Shown in pieces: positions 1 through 8,053 of a stretch of DNA of 64,000 nt (position 1 is its first letter; every line of letters begins with the position of its first letter). Under the pieces are notes generated by a model, which was not told the DNA's origin, did no database searches, and worked only from the letters and a program-made list of their open reading frames with translations. The DNA comes from Clostridium ragsdalei P11 (GTDB lineage Bacteria > Bacillota > Clostridia > Clostridiales > Clostridiaceae). Location of the stretch: the NCBI RefSeq assembly GCF_001675165.1, contig NZ_LROS01000006.1:43983-107982 (forward strand). Reading direction: 5' to 3'. The position numbers were made by a program, and so were the translations under genes.

Positions 1-233
1 ATGTATTTACTGCTTGATTTTTCTATAGCCTTGTCTAACTTAGTAAAGCCTTCATAAGTTTCCCATTTCTGATTTCTTCTTAGTTTATGCTTCTCAATTC
101 TCTTTTTCATTTCACTGTCCGTAACTACAGCAGTTGCTATATAAAGTACGTCATCTTCATTTTCAAGAATTTTCTCTGCAAAGGTACTTTTTCCACTTCT
201 ACTGCCGCCTGTTATTAAAGTTATCTTTCCCAT
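1..233 (-). CDS. cobU: Adenosylcobinamide kinase / guanylyltransferase (partial)
   Basis: Only the first 77 or so codons are inside the window; the gene runs off the left edge. The N-terminus reads MGKITLITGGSRSGKSTF, the Walker A signature GGSRSGKS that is characteristic of CobU/CobP. The enzyme phosphorylates adenosylcobinamide and then transfers GMP from GTP, feeding AdoCbi-GDP to CobS. An AGGAGG-like site (positions 241-245 on the plus strand) lies 7 bases before the ATG. It follows cobS by 33 bases on the same strand, so it is co-transcribed with cobC and cobS. Family assignment is firm; the C-terminal part cannot be checked. Confidence 0.93.
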   Translation of the reverse strand, partial: MGKITLITGGSRSGKSTFAEKILENEDDVLYIATAVVTDSEMKKRIEKHKLRRNQKWETYEGFTKLDKAIEKSSSKY

Positions 234-266
234 ATTTTATCCTCCATCTCATGCCAATAACTCTGT

Positions 267-1025
267 TTATAATAGCTTAGTAAGTATAACAGCAGCTATT
301 ATCATAGTAAGTATTTCTACCATTTCATTATCTGCCCCAAATAAATCTCCTGTAAGGCCTCCGATTTTTTTATTGCAAAATACATTTATTAAAAGTGCCA
401 TAATCAAAGCGGAAGGTATCATTATAGCAGCATATTTTGGATTCATACCGCAAAGCAAAATGGCAATAGTTACAACGAGTGCTAAAAACATCTGAAGCTT
501 TCCTATATTGCCTATAAAGAAGTTTCCTGTTCCTGTTTTCTTAGCTGTTTTACCTATAAAAGCTATAAATACTATTGAAAATCTACCTATAACAGGTGCA
601 GCTATTATTATAAAAGAAAACCTAGGCACTATAGAACAAAGAAGACTGTATTTTAATATTATATCCATAACTATAGTAGCACAAGCATAACTTCCTATTC
701 TGCTGTCTTTCATTATCTCTATAATTTTGTCATTACCTTTAAAAGCAAAAAATCCATCACTCATATCTCCTAGTCCATCTAAATGCAATGCACCTGTAAG
801 CATTATACCAAGTAAAAGTATGATAGCTACACTTACACTTATAGGGAGTACCATTATACATAGTTTGTACACTATCCATTGAATCCCCCCTACCAATAGT
901 CCTATGACTGGCATAAAGACGGTGCCTCTCCTAAAATTTTCTTGTTCACAAGAGAAGCTTTTATTAATTGGAATTCTAGTCATAAATTGAACCATTAAAA
1001 AAAAATCATTTATTAAATTCTTCAA
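267..1025 (-). CDS. cobS: Adenosylcobinamide-GDP ribazoletransferase
   Basis: 252-residue polytopic membrane protein that joins AdoCbi-GDP to alpha-ribazole (or its phosphate) in the last assembly step of cobalamin. The diagnostic acidic motifs are present: HLDGLGDMSDGFF near residue 80 and GGLTGDLFGADNE near residue 225, separated by several hydrophobic helices. Length is normal for the family. The start is TTG, chosen because an AGGAGG lies 7 bases upstream and no ATG occurs before residue 11. It sits between cobC and cobU in a nucleotide-loop assembly operon. Confidence 0.95.
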   Translation of the reverse strand: MKNLINDFFLMVQFMTRIPINKSFSCEQENFRRGTVFMPVIGLLVGGIQWIVYKLCIMVLPISVSVAIILLLGIMLTGALHLDGLGDMSDGFFAFKGNDKIIEIMKDSRIGSYACATIVMDIILKYSLLCSIVPRFSFIIIAAPVIGRFSIVFIAFIGKTAKKTGTGNFFIGNIGKLQMFLALVVTIAILLCGMNPKYAAIMIPSALIMALLINVFCNKKIGGLTGDLFGADNEMVEILTMIIAAVILTKLL

Positions 1026-1079
1026 AGTAATTCCTCCTAGTATAATCTATAGTATATTTGAATAAAATTGTAATCAATA

Positions 1080-1673
1080 TTATGTATTAACGTGGGTAAT
1101 ACTATCTATAAATAAATTACTATATTCATACTTAACTAGAGTAACGTCTCCATTTTTTGAAGCAAATTTCCAGAAAAAATCTAGTATACCATCTAAAACA
1201 TAACAATAAACTGATCTTATAACACCGCTGTGAGTAACTATTAAAACGTTATCTTTGTTTAACTTTAAAATATCATCCATAAAGCTTTTTACTCTAGAAT
1301 AAAATTCAACGTAACTTTCTCCTTCAGGTGGTGACACACTTTTCCAATCATCACTCCACTTTTTCCATTCTTCAGGATAAAGTTTCATTATTTCTTTGTA
1401 ATTTTTACCTTCAAACTTTCCAAGGTTCATCTCATTTAATCTTTCATCTATAACAATTTTCTTAGAATTACCTTCTAAAATTATCTTAGCTGTCTGAGAT
1501 GCTCGCTTTCTGTCACTTACATAAACATCATCAAAGTCTATATTACTTAAAAGTTTTTTTGTCTGTTCCGCCTGACTTAAACCCTTTTCATTTAAAGATA
1601 CGTCAAGTCTTCCATAATAATATTTATTATTATTTTCATTTGTTTGTCCATGTCTTACAAAATAAATATTCAT
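1080..1673 (-). CDS. cobC: Alpha-ribazole-5'-phosphate phosphatase, histidine phosphatase family
   Basis: 197-residue protein with the phosphohistidine motif RHGQTNEN at residues 8-15 and the second catalytic histidine in VTHSGVIR. These are hallmarks of the phosphoglycerate-mutase-like (branch 1) histidine phosphatases. Because it is followed by cobS and cobU, alpha-ribazole phosphatase is the natural role: removing the 5'-phosphate from the lower-ligand nucleoside. I start it at the ATG at 1673, which has GGAGG 9 bases upstream; an upstream in-frame start adding 10 residues has no such site. First gene of the visible cob operon. Confidence 0.85.
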   Translation of the reverse strand: MNIYFVRHGQTNENNNKYYYGRLDVSLNEKGLSQAEQTKKLLSNIDFDDVYVSDRKRASQTAKIILEGNSKKIVIDERLNEMNLGKFEGKNYKEIMKLYPEEWKKWSDDWKSVSPPEGESYVEFYSRVKSFMDDILKLNKDNVLIVTHSGVIRSVYCYVLDGILDFFWKFASKNGDVTLVKYEYSNLFIDSITHVNT

Positions 1674-1725
1674 GAGTTTTATCCTCCTGCATAAAGCCAG
1701 CAATGCATGCTAACTTACCTTAGTT

Positions 1726-1754
1726 ATTATATAATATCTAAATAAAATATACAA
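1726..1754 (-). promoter_or_regulatory. Predicted sigma-A promoter of the cob operon
   Basis: On the minus strand, TTGTAT (1749-1754) and TATAAT (1726-1731) are separated by exactly 17 bases and lie about 50-80 bases upstream of the cobC start. The -10 box matches consensus fully. It lies downstream of the hairpin at 1770-1806, so the cob operon does not need read-through from further upstream. Confidence 0.6.
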
Positions 1755-1769
1755 ATTTCAGTATAAACG

Positions 1770-1806
1770 TAAAAAAATAAGAGGGAAAATCTCCTCTCTT
1801 ATTTTA
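1770..1806 (-). terminator. Hairpin with U-tract on the minus strand, upstream of cobC
   Basis: Arms at 1775-1783 and 1796-1804 pair (AAATAAGAG with CTCTTATTT) and, read on the minus strand, are followed by TTATTTTTTT. This has the form of an intrinsic terminator, yet it lies upstream of cobC rather than downstream of any minus-strand gene. It would end a transcript of about 80 bases begun at the promoter at 1856-1883. Confidence 0.55.
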
Positions 1807-1855
1807 AATGAGAATTAGGTATAAAGTATGTTAATTTATTAACTTTTACAAGTTA

Positions 1856-1883
1856 ATAATACCACAATTTTCTTAATAATCAA
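1856..1883 (-). promoter_or_regulatory. Predicted promoter of a short minus-strand transcript
   Basis: TTGATT (1878-1883) and TATTAT (1856-1861) on the minus strand, 16 bases apart. A perfect inverted repeat, TTAACTT-4 bases-AAGTTAA (1839-1856), sits at the expected transcription start and could be an operator. The only thing downstream before the cob promoter is the hairpin terminator. Confidence 0.4.
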
Positions 1884-2042
1884 GACTTTTTATAATAAGA
1901 AATATATATTTTATAACTTTTTATTAATTTATGATGATTTTATTACAATTACGTATTGTATATTTATTAACAAGTATATACATGTTATCTTAATAAATAT
2001 AAGTATATAACACTTATAACAGTAATTACTATAAATTTAATT

Positions 2043-2071
2043 TTGACAACTAATAACTTTTATTATATAGT
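2043..2071 (+). promoter_or_regulatory. Predicted sigma-A promoter of perR
   Basis: Consensus TTGACA (2043-2048), a 17-base spacer, and TATAGT (2066-2071), about 30 bases before the perR start. An ATTATAA half-site resembling half of the PerR box lies just downstream; only half matches, so autoregulation is suggested rather than shown. The rest of the 1704-2092 gap is AT-rich and holds the hairpin and promoters listed separately. Confidence 0.65.
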
Positions 2072-2101
2072 AGAATAGATTATAAAATAAGGATGGTGTA
2101 T

Positions 2102-2524
2102 ATGGATAATTTAACTTCTATTTTTAGAGAAAAAAAGCTAAAACTAACCCCTCAGCGTATTGCTGTATACAAATATTTACAATCTACTAAGAAGCATCCT
2201 TCAGCTGAAACCATATATAAAGCCCTTCAGCTAGAATATCCTACTATGAGCCTAGCAACTGTTTATAAAGCTTTAAAAACTTTAGTTGACGTAAAGTTAG
2301 TACAGGAAATCAATATAGGAGAAGGTAACTTTAGATATGATGGAAATGTTCATCCTCATTCTCATATACAGTGCATAGTTTGTGAGAAAGTAGATGACGT
2401 AGAAGGAATTTGTTTTTCTAATTTAAATGATAAAATTAAAGATTGTGTTGACTACGAAGTATTGAGTAATCAGGTTTATTTTTACGGCATATGTAAAGAC
2501 TGCCAAAAAAATTCTAAAGAATAA
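2102..2524 (+). CDS. perR: Fur-family peroxide-responsive repressor
   Basis: 140-residue Fur-superfamily metalloregulator with an N-terminal winged helix (LKLTPQRIAVYKYL, then SLATVYKALKTL as recognition helix) and a C-terminal dimerisation/metal domain. Two CxxC pairs (CIVC and CKDC) make the structural zinc site. The regulatory site has RYD followed by HPHSH and a later VDD, matching the Asp/His set of Bacillus PerR (its D85/H91/H93/D104) rather than Fur, whose first Asp position is Asn or other. This argues for peroxide sensing through Fe-catalysed His oxidation. ATG at 2102 preferred over one at 2093 because AAGGATGG would then be the ribosome site. Confidence 0.85.
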   Translation: MDNLTSIFREKKLKLTPQRIAVYKYLQSTKKHPSAETIYKALQLEYPTMSLATVYKALKTLVDVKLVQEINIGEGNFRYDGNVHPHSHIQCIVCEKVDDVEGICFSNLNDKIKDCVDYEVLSNQVYFYGICKDCQKNSKE

Positions 2525-2548
2525 TGCTCGTAAGCAGCAAAAATCTAA

Positions 2549-2587
2549 GGCAGTTATCTTTCATAATTAAGGTAACTGCCTATTTTT
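2549..2587. terminator. Bidirectional terminator between perR and the solute-binding protein
   Basis: Perfect stem GGCAGTTA (2549-2556) / TAACTGCC (2573-2580) followed by TATTTTT on the plus strand; on the minus strand the stem is followed by TTAGATTTTT. It serves the convergent ends of perR and the lipoprotein gene, whose stop codon overlaps the tail. Confidence 0.8.
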
Positions 2588-3812
2588 AAGAGGACTCATC
2601 TACTACCTCATTCCATTCATTTTTAGTGTATTTTCCAGATAGTATACTGTCAACCTTGCTTGATATATTATTTTTAAAACTTTCTGGTACATTATATATA
2701 AATGCTATATTGTCTTCCGTGCTGTTTTCTAAGTGAGTTATTACACACTTTTTTATACCATCTTTTGAAATGTCTGAATTTTTAAATCCTGTTACAAAAC
2801 CTTTGCCACTTAACTTTTTTTGAACATCTTTTCCAAATGCAAACTTTATAAATTCGTTTGTCTCTTCTGTGTTCTTACTACTTATAAGAACACTCATTAT
2901 GGCATCTGCCATAATTGGAACTTTTAACTGACTTTTAGAATTTGGACTATAATACTCAAAGCATTTTATATTTTTGCTTTTTAAATTGTTCACATAATAT
3001 GAAGATGCTATTATTACTGGAATGTCTCCTTTATCAAACTTTTTTAAACTTGATTCATTTCCTATTTCAAAAGTATCTTTGCTTATAGATCCATTTTTTA
3101 CAAGATCATTTAACAAATCGAAACTTTTTTGAACCTCAGTTAACTTTTTGTATGCAGAAGGTCCGCTGTCATATATATTTTCAAGTTTCTTCATAGTAAT
3201 CATATTGCTTGATATTATAGAAAATAAAGTATTATTAATATCCATTCCTTCATTAAGAACTACAGGTACTCTCATTGATGTAGAGTTCATTATCTTTAAA
3301 GAAGCATTAAATTCATCTATATTATTTGGCACTTTTAGGCCTAACTTATCGAAGGCACTTTTATTGCAGAGTATCTCTATAGTATAAGGCATTACAGCAA
3401 TTCCATAATATCTATCATTAAACCTACCGTAAGATTTTACTGAAGTATAATATTTATCAGTTAATTTATTTTGTTCATACATATTTCCCATATCCGCCAA
3501 AAGTCCTTTTCTGACTAACTTTAGCATGTCATTTCTTGAAGCAATTACAATATCTATATCACTGGATTCACTTACATTTTCATCCACTTTTTCTCCTATA
3601 GCATTATTTATGTTTACCTTTGCCTTAGGATTTTTCTTTTTATATTCGTCTGTTAAAAATTTTATTATATTTAAAGATTCTTTGTCCTTTACACCTACAT
3701 ATATATTTATCTGTCTGTTTTTTTTGAGTGTCTCTGTATTTTTCCCACATGCAGATAAATTAAATAACAATATTATCATTAATAAAAATGTAATTATCTT
3801 ATTTTTGAGCAT
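2586..3812 (-). CDS. Extracellular solute-binding lipoprotein (family 1-like)
   Basis: 408-residue protein with a lipoprotein signal: MLKNKIITFLLMIILLFNLSAC, in which LSAC is the lipobox and Cys 22 the lipidated residue. The mature part has the two-lobe periplasmic-binding-protein look of ABC importer receptors for sugars or oligopeptide-like ligands (IVIASRNDMLKLVRKGLLADM, then PYTIEILCNKSAFDKLG). The ligand cannot be told. No ABC permease or ATPase gene is next to it, so it is either an orphan receptor or has another role. I place the start at 3812, where the signal peptide begins and AAGGAG lies 12 bases upstream; upstream in-frame starts would put 28 polar residues ahead of it. Confidence 0.75.
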   Translation of the reverse strand: MLKNKIITFLLMIILLFNLSACGKNTETLKKNRQINIYVGVKDKESLNIIKFLTDEYKKKNPKAKVNINNAIGEKVDENVSESSDIDIVIASRNDMLKLVRKGLLADMGNMYEQNKLTDKYYTSVKSYGRFNDRYYGIAVMPYTIEILCNKSAFDKLGLKVPNNIDEFNASLKIMNSTSMRVPVVLNEGMDINNTLFSIISSNMITMKKLENIYDSGPSAYKKLTEVQKSFDLLNDLVKNGSISKDTFEIGNESSLKKFDKGDIPVIIASSYYVNNLKSKNIKCFEYYSPNSKSQLKVPIMADAIMSVLISSKNTEETNEFIKFAFGKDVQKKLSGKGFVTGFKNSDISKDGIKKCVITHLENSTEDNIAFIYNVPESFKNNISSKVDSILSGKYTKNEWNEVVDESS

Positions 3813-3923
3813 AAATTCTATCATCTCCTTTAAATATAATTTAAGCCCTTTTTCTATAAATTTATTTTGTACATAATAATTAAATATATAATACATTCAT
3901 ATAATTAAGTGGAGGTGAAATTT

Positions 3924-4865
3924 ATGAAATTCAGGATAATATTTCTAAAGAAAAAATACATCTACTTTTTTATATTATTATTGATATTTATATTAGCAGT
4001 CATAATTTTTATGGTATCTAGAAGCTCTTCTCCTTCATTTAACACTATTTCAAATAATAAAAAGATAAAAGCAGATTTTAATGGTGATGGAAAAGAAGAT
4101 ATATTATCTATTGTGCGTAATGAAAATAAATATTCAATGAAAGTAATAATTGGAGATAAGTCCTTTAATTTTCAAACAGATAGAAATTCCCCTATAATTG
4201 AAAGTTATTCTCCTTATTGGCCCATTAGAGTAATTCTTATGGATGTATCCAGGAATAAGATTCCTGAAATATTTGTACAAGGTTCCATTGCAAATAAACC
4301 AGTTCAACGTGTTTTTACATTCAATAATAATAAATTTGATAATATATTTTCAAATTATAACAACATATTAGGATTTATAGACTGTAAAAACAACAAGACG
4401 CCAAAAGTAATATCTGGTAAATTCCAAGGAGACAACATGACACTTTCAAATTACATTTTTTTAAACTATAAATTTAAAAATTATAATTATGAGAATGACA
4501 ATACTTTTATGGGAAAGGATACTATATGCACATTTATTAAATTAATCCAGGGACTTCCTCAAAGTGAATCCTACAAACCTAAAGATATATTTTATTCTAA
4601 TATATCCAGTGAAAATATGTCTCTAATAGGTAACATGTCCGGTGAAAACAATTCCTATGTATTTCAGGATGCACTGTTCATGGAAAATAAATGTGATGCA
4701 AATGGAAATACTTCTGAGTTATCCTGGGCATTAAATTTTAGAGCTATCTCTAACACAGATACCAACATAGTAAAAAACTATACACTAAATTTAGCTCTCA
4801 TACCAGATAAAAGTAGTGAAAAAAAATATCATTTTAAAATTGCATCTATGTATAGATCTAAATAA
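3924..4865 (+). CDS. Membrane-anchored protein with FG-GAP/VCBS-like repeat
   Basis: 313-residue protein beginning with a basic stretch and a single membrane helix (YIYFFILLLIFILAVIIFMV), so it is probably anchored with the bulk outside. Just after it comes KADFNGDGKEDILSIV, a Dx(D/N)xDGxxD calcium-binding loop of the FG-GAP/VCBS type, followed by a second weak copy (VILMDVSRNKIPEIFVQG). The remainder is beta-rich and asparagine/lysine-rich. No enzymatic motif was recognised. GGAGGTG lies 6 bases before the ATG at 3924. It is divergent from the solute-binding lipoprotein across about 110 bases, so both may share control. Confidence 0.65.
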   Translation: MKFRIIFLKKKYIYFFILLLIFILAVIIFMVSRSSSPSFNTISNNKKIKADFNGDGKEDILSIVRNENKYSMKVIIGDKSFNFQTDRNSPIIESYSPYWPIRVILMDVSRNKIPEIFVQGSIANKPVQRVFTFNNNKFDNIFSNYNNILGFIDCKNNKTPKVISGKFQGDNMTLSNYIFLNYKFKNYNYENDNTFMGKDTICTFIKLIQGLPQSESYKPKDIFYSNISSENMSLIGNMSGENNSYVFQDALFMENKCDANGNTSELSWALNFRAISNTDTNIVKNYTLNLALIPDKSSEKKYHFKIASMYRSK

Positions 4866-4889
4866 AAAAGGGACCGTTCACGCGGTCCC
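4864..4889 (-). terminator. Terminator of the WYL regulator gene
   Basis: GGGACCG (4870-4876) pairs with CGGTCCC (4883-4889); on the minus strand the stem runs into TTTTTTAT. On the plus strand it is followed by a purine-rich AAGGGGGATGG, so it acts mainly for the minus-strand gene. Confidence 0.75.
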
Positions 4890-4940
4890 AAGGGGGATGG
4901 GGGGTTATTACATCAAATAACATTTTTATTACTTGATGCT

Positions 4941-4958
4941 AGGAGATTTAAATCTCCT
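4941..4958. repeat. Perfect 18-base palindrome
   Basis: AGGAGATTTAAATCTCCT is fully self-complementary and lies in the 3' region of the WYL regulator gene next to a second imperfect hairpin (about 4911-4936). It may be part of a compound terminator, or a protein-binding site. Confidence 0.45.
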
Positions 4959-5015
4959 AATTACATTTATTATAATGTCCCATTCTAAACAAATTATTCA
5001 TAAAAATTAAAATTT

Positions 5016-5969
5016 TTAATATCTTTTATACAATTCTTCTAATTCTCTCTTTATATCTTTTCTAAGCTCTATAGGTTCAATTACTTCCGCATCTTCCCCA
5101 AAGCTCAGTACCCATTTTTTAATATCCTCCAATTCATTCAAGTATATGGTAAAAAGTATTTTTCCCCCTTCAAGCTGGTGTATATGCTGATGTATATGCC
5201 ATGTAGTATCTTTTATAAATGCAGCTTCCTTCTCGCTAAACTTTATTACTACCTTTATTTTATCTCCCATAAATATACCCCAGTTCTTGTCCAAATATTC
5301 TTTTAGTGAAAATGTGTGAGGTCTCATATATATATCTTTACTAATTTTTAAATTTTTTACTCTATTTAGTTTAAAACTACGTATATCACCTTTCATGTGG
5401 CAATATCCTATTATATACCAATTTCCTTCTTTAAATATCAAATCGTAAGGATCTATTTTTCTCATAGTTAAATTATTTTTATTTACTGAAAAATAATTTA
5501 TGCTTAAACTTCTCCCCCTGCTCATAGAATAATTTATCTTAGATATCTTATCTTCTAGATTTTCCATATTTCCCACATAATTTATTGAGAAATTCTTATT
5601 ACTATTTATTTTACTTAAATCCTCATTTTTATTTACATTTACGCTTTTTACTTTAAAAATAGCATTTTTTAAATCCTTTTCATACACAAAACCATTTTTT
5701 GATGTAAGTATTTCCTCCGCCATAAGAAGAGCTTCCAGTTCATTTTCACTTAAGTTGGAAGGTTTTATATAAAAATTTTGGTCTATATAAAATCCGCCAT
5801 TTCTTCCTTTTCTTGTATATATAGGTACACTTGCTTCATTCAAATTTCTTATATATCTATATATAGTTTTCTTATCCACTTCCAAAATCTCAGATAATTC
5901 TGATGCAGTAGTTAAACCTTTATATTGCAGCATTATTATAATTTCTAATAAATTAGAAATTTTAGACAT
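5016..5969 (-). CDS. WYL-domain transcriptional regulator (YafY type)
   Basis: 317 residues. The N-terminus is a DeoR-like helix-turn-helix (SNLLEIIIMLQYKGLTTASELSEILEVDKKTIYRYIRNL), the middle is a WYL domain (KIDPYDLIFKEGNWYIIGYCHMKGDIRSFKLNRVKNLKI, residues about 175-215) and the end a WCX-like extension with KKWVLSFGEDAEVIEP. WYL regulators sense ligands, often nucleic acid or nucleotide derivatives, through the WYL fold. It stands alone: the neighbours are transcribed from separate units, so its target is not evident. The ATG at 5969 has a GGGGGT 8 bases upstream and is favoured over a TTG 15 bases earlier. Confidence 0.85.
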   Translation of the reverse strand: MSKISNLLEIIIMLQYKGLTTASELSEILEVDKKTIYRYIRNLNEASVPIYTRKGRNGGFYIDQNFYIKPSNLSENELEALLMAEEILTSKNGFVYEKDLKNAIFKVKSVNVNKNEDLSKINSNKNFSINYVGNMENLEDKISKINYSMSRGRSLSINYFSVNKNNLTMRKIDPYDLIFKEGNWYIIGYCHMKGDIRSFKLNRVKNLKISKDIYMRPHTFSLKEYLDKNWGIFMGDKIKVVIKFSEKEAAFIKDTTWHIHQHIHQLEGGKILFTIYLNELEDIKKWVLSFGEDAEVIEPIELRKDIKRELEELYKRY

Positions 5970-6201
5970 AGTCCTTACCCCCAATATATTTAGTGTTTAT
6001 AATAATTTATATCGTTACTTTTTATAAACTTTTTAGTAAAACTTTATTCTAAATTAAACTTGTTCTGGTTTAATCTAGAATTTTAGGTATAAGCTTTAAT
6101 TTTAGTATCAATTTTTTTACCTATGAATAATATATATTATAAATTAATTATGTTTAATTTAAATAAATACAAATCTATTTACTTAAAAATAAGGGGTGAA
6201 T

Positions 6202-6579
6202 ATGATGTCAAAACACCATCGCAAAAATTACAATACTGGTTTCAATTTAGGTGATATTCTAAATAATATAGATATAACTCAACTTGTCTCAATAATATCT
6301 GCCCTAGGTGGTAACTCCAGGAACTCTTCCAATGACCAATTGGGTGCAATGTTGAGTAATCTAAATTTAGGGGATATTTCCAAGAAAAATAATGTGCCTG
6401 AGTTTAATCAGTCCAATATAAACTCTCAACTTGCAGAATTGGAAAAGAGATTATCTCAAACGGAAGACAATAGCAGTGGAAAAAGTGAGATATTAGATGC
6501 AGTAAGACAACTTAAAAATTCTCCAGATGCAGCTAAAATATTAAATAGTTTTATGAATTCCAATAATAATAAAAAATAA
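6202..6579 (+). CDS. Small Asn/Ser-rich protein of unknown function
   Basis: 125 residues with no family I can name. It begins with a His/Lys-rich tail (MMSKHHRKNY), then an amphipathic stretch (FNLGDILNNIDITQLVSIISALGG), a Ser/Asn-rich linker, a predicted coiled segment (NSQLAELEKRLSQTE) and a C-terminal helix ending in a run of Asn/Lys. No signal peptide or membrane helix. AAGGGG lies 5 bases before the chosen ATG at 6202. The composition resembles some small sporulation-related proteins of Clostridia, but that is only an impression. Confidence 0.6.
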   Translation: MMSKHHRKNYNTGFNLGDILNNIDITQLVSIISALGGNSRNSSNDQLGAMLSNLNLGDISKKNNVPEFNQSNINSQLAELEKRLSQTEDNSSGKSEILDAVRQLKNSPDAAKILNSFMNSNNNKK

Positions 6580-6610
6580 TTAAATTACATTTTTTAATTA
6601 TCTCCTTCAA

Positions 6611-6661
6611 AAAGGGAGTGTTACAATAGCAATTTTCTAAATTGCTTTGAACACTCCCTGT
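6611..6661. terminator. Bidirectional terminator
   Basis: AGGGAGTGTT (6613-6622) pairs with AACACTCCCT (6650-6659), with an inner GCAATTT/AAATTGC hairpin. The minus strand shows a clear U-tract (CCCTTTTTG) for the CPBP protease gene; the plus strand tail is a weaker GTTTATATT. Confidence 0.7.
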
Positions 6662-6669
6662 TTATATTA

Positions 6670-7371
6670 TTACATCATATTAAGTTTTTGCAATAAAAGT
6701 GCTGCCACTGTTACTGAATTAAATGCACAATGATTGAACACTGCATACCAGTATCCCTTTTTATTTATTAAATAGCAATTATAAATGCCAATCCATAATA
6801 TTATAGGGAATGCATTTAAACTAAAATGAATTACTGCAAATATTGAACTGCTCAAAATTGCAGCCAGATATACTCCCATTCTTTTAGTAAATATTTTTTT
6901 AAATAAGAGCCATCTAAATACAAATTCCTCAAGTATAGGTGCAAATATTATAACTACAGGTATCATTATCAAAAATTTATTTAAGGACATATTAGCCATA
7001 TGTGTAACTATATCCTGCTGTTTTAATTCAACTCTAAAATTAGAAAGTATAATAGTTTCAGTTATAGATATACCTATAGTTATCAAATAAAATACCACCA
7101 CTGCTGCTAAAGCTTTAAAAAATTTAAATCTTCTTATATCAAATTCATATGGTCCATCCCTATGTCTTAAATATCTTATGTTTAAAAGTACAAATATGAA
7201 AGGCATAAAGTTTTCCGTAAATATACAGGTAATTACATAGGCTATTCCAATTAACACTAATAGTAAATTACTCTTCTTTTTATCTCTCCAAAACTTTGAA
7301 AACACTAAAAATGGTGGTACATATACAATTGAAAATACAAGGACATCCTTTATAATATCCAATTTAAACAT
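6670..7371 (-). CDS. CPBP family intramembrane metalloprotease
   Basis: 233-residue polytopic membrane protein with the ABI/CPBP (Rce1-like) signature: EEFVFR (the EExxxR motif) in a helix, then FAVIHFSLNAFP (FxxxH) and a final NHCAFNSV (HxxxN). These Glu and His residues are the catalytic set of CAAX-type intramembrane endopeptidases. Bacterial members process peptides or help immunity to bacteriocins; here no peptide gene is next to it, so the substrate is open. The start at 7371 is chosen for its AAGGAG; the longer frame adds 12 residues without a better site. Confidence 0.8.
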   Translation of the reverse strand: MFKLDIIKDVLVFSIVYVPPFLVFSKFWRDKKKSNLLLVLIGIAYVITCIFTENFMPFIFVLLNIRYLRHRDGPYEFDIRRFKFFKALAAVVVFYLITIGISITETIILSNFRVELKQQDIVTHMANMSLNKFLIMIPVVIIFAPILEEFVFRWLLFKKIFTKRMGVYLAAILSSSIFAVIHFSLNAFPIILWIGIYNCYLINKKGYWYAVFNHCAFNSVTVAALLLQKLNMM

Positions 7372-7449
7372 GACTAATTTCTCCTTGCTATTATTTGCCT
7401 GCATCAATTTAAATTTTATCCTATGAATCCTGCACTAATATTTTACCAT

Positions 7450-8040
7450 TTAGTAGGAATTTATTGTAGACTCCAAAACCTCTAAAATTTTCTCTTTTCC
7501 TTGCTTGTTTAATGCAGAAAAAGTTAAAATCTCATCTTTCCCATTAATTTCTAAAGTATCTCTTATAATTTTTAAATTCTTAGACAGTTGATTCTTGGAC
7601 ACTTTATCAATTTTAGTAGCTACAATAGCAATATCATAGTTGTAGTGCTTAATCCACTTATACATAGTTATGTCATCAGCTGTTGGTTTATGCCTGCAAT
7701 CTAAAATAAGTACTATCTTTTTTAATTGCTGTCTAGCATTTAAATACTTTTCTATTACCTTGCCCCAACTTTCCTTTTCTTTCTTGGAAACTTTTGCATA
7801 ACCATATCCAGGCAAATCCACGAGATAAAAGTCATTATTTATTAGGAAAAAATTTATTAACCTAGTTTTTCCAGGTGTAGCACTGACCTTAACTAATTTT
7901 CTTCTATTTGTTAAAGCATTTATAAGAGAAGACTTTCCTACATTAGATCTGCCCACGAAAGCTACTTCCACTCTGTTATCCACAGGATATTGCCTAGGAC
8001 TTACTGCTGAAATTATAAATTCTGACTGTTTTATTTCCAT
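7450..8040 (-). CDS. engB: Ribosome biogenesis GTPase YsxC/EngB
   Basis: 196 residues, the family's usual size. All G motifs are visible: G1 [12 protein letters not shown]2/switch region [12 protein letters not shown]3 DLPGYGYA and G4 TKIDK, followed by the short SAL-like G5 (FSALNKQG). EngB is an essential GTPase for 50S subunit assembly. It starts 13 bases after lon stops and follows it on the same strand, the conserved lon-engB order in Bacilli and Clostridia, so translation is probably coupled. A GGGG ribosome site precedes the ATG. Confidence 0.95.
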   Translation of the reverse strand: MEIKQSEFIISAVSPRQYPVDNRVEVAFVGRSNVGKSSLINALTNRRKLVKVSATPGKTRLINFFLINNDFYLVDLPGYGYAKVSKKEKESWGKVIEKYLNARQQLKKIVLILDCRHKPTADDITMYKWIKHYNYDIAIVATKIDKVSKNQLSKNLKIIRDTLEINGKDEILTFSALNKQGKEKILEVLESTINSY

Positions 8041-8053
8041 AAATATACCCCGC

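Noticed and set aside
1704..2092. Cobalamin riboswitch upstream of cobC
   Set aside because: No B12-box-like conserved core is visible; the only structure is a short terminator-like hairpin, and the cob promoter lies downstream of it.
3526..3876. 116-codon hydrophobic open frame antisense to the solute-binding lipoprotein
   Set aside because: Its hydrophobicity is an artefact of the A/T-rich lipoprotein codons; no ribosome site.
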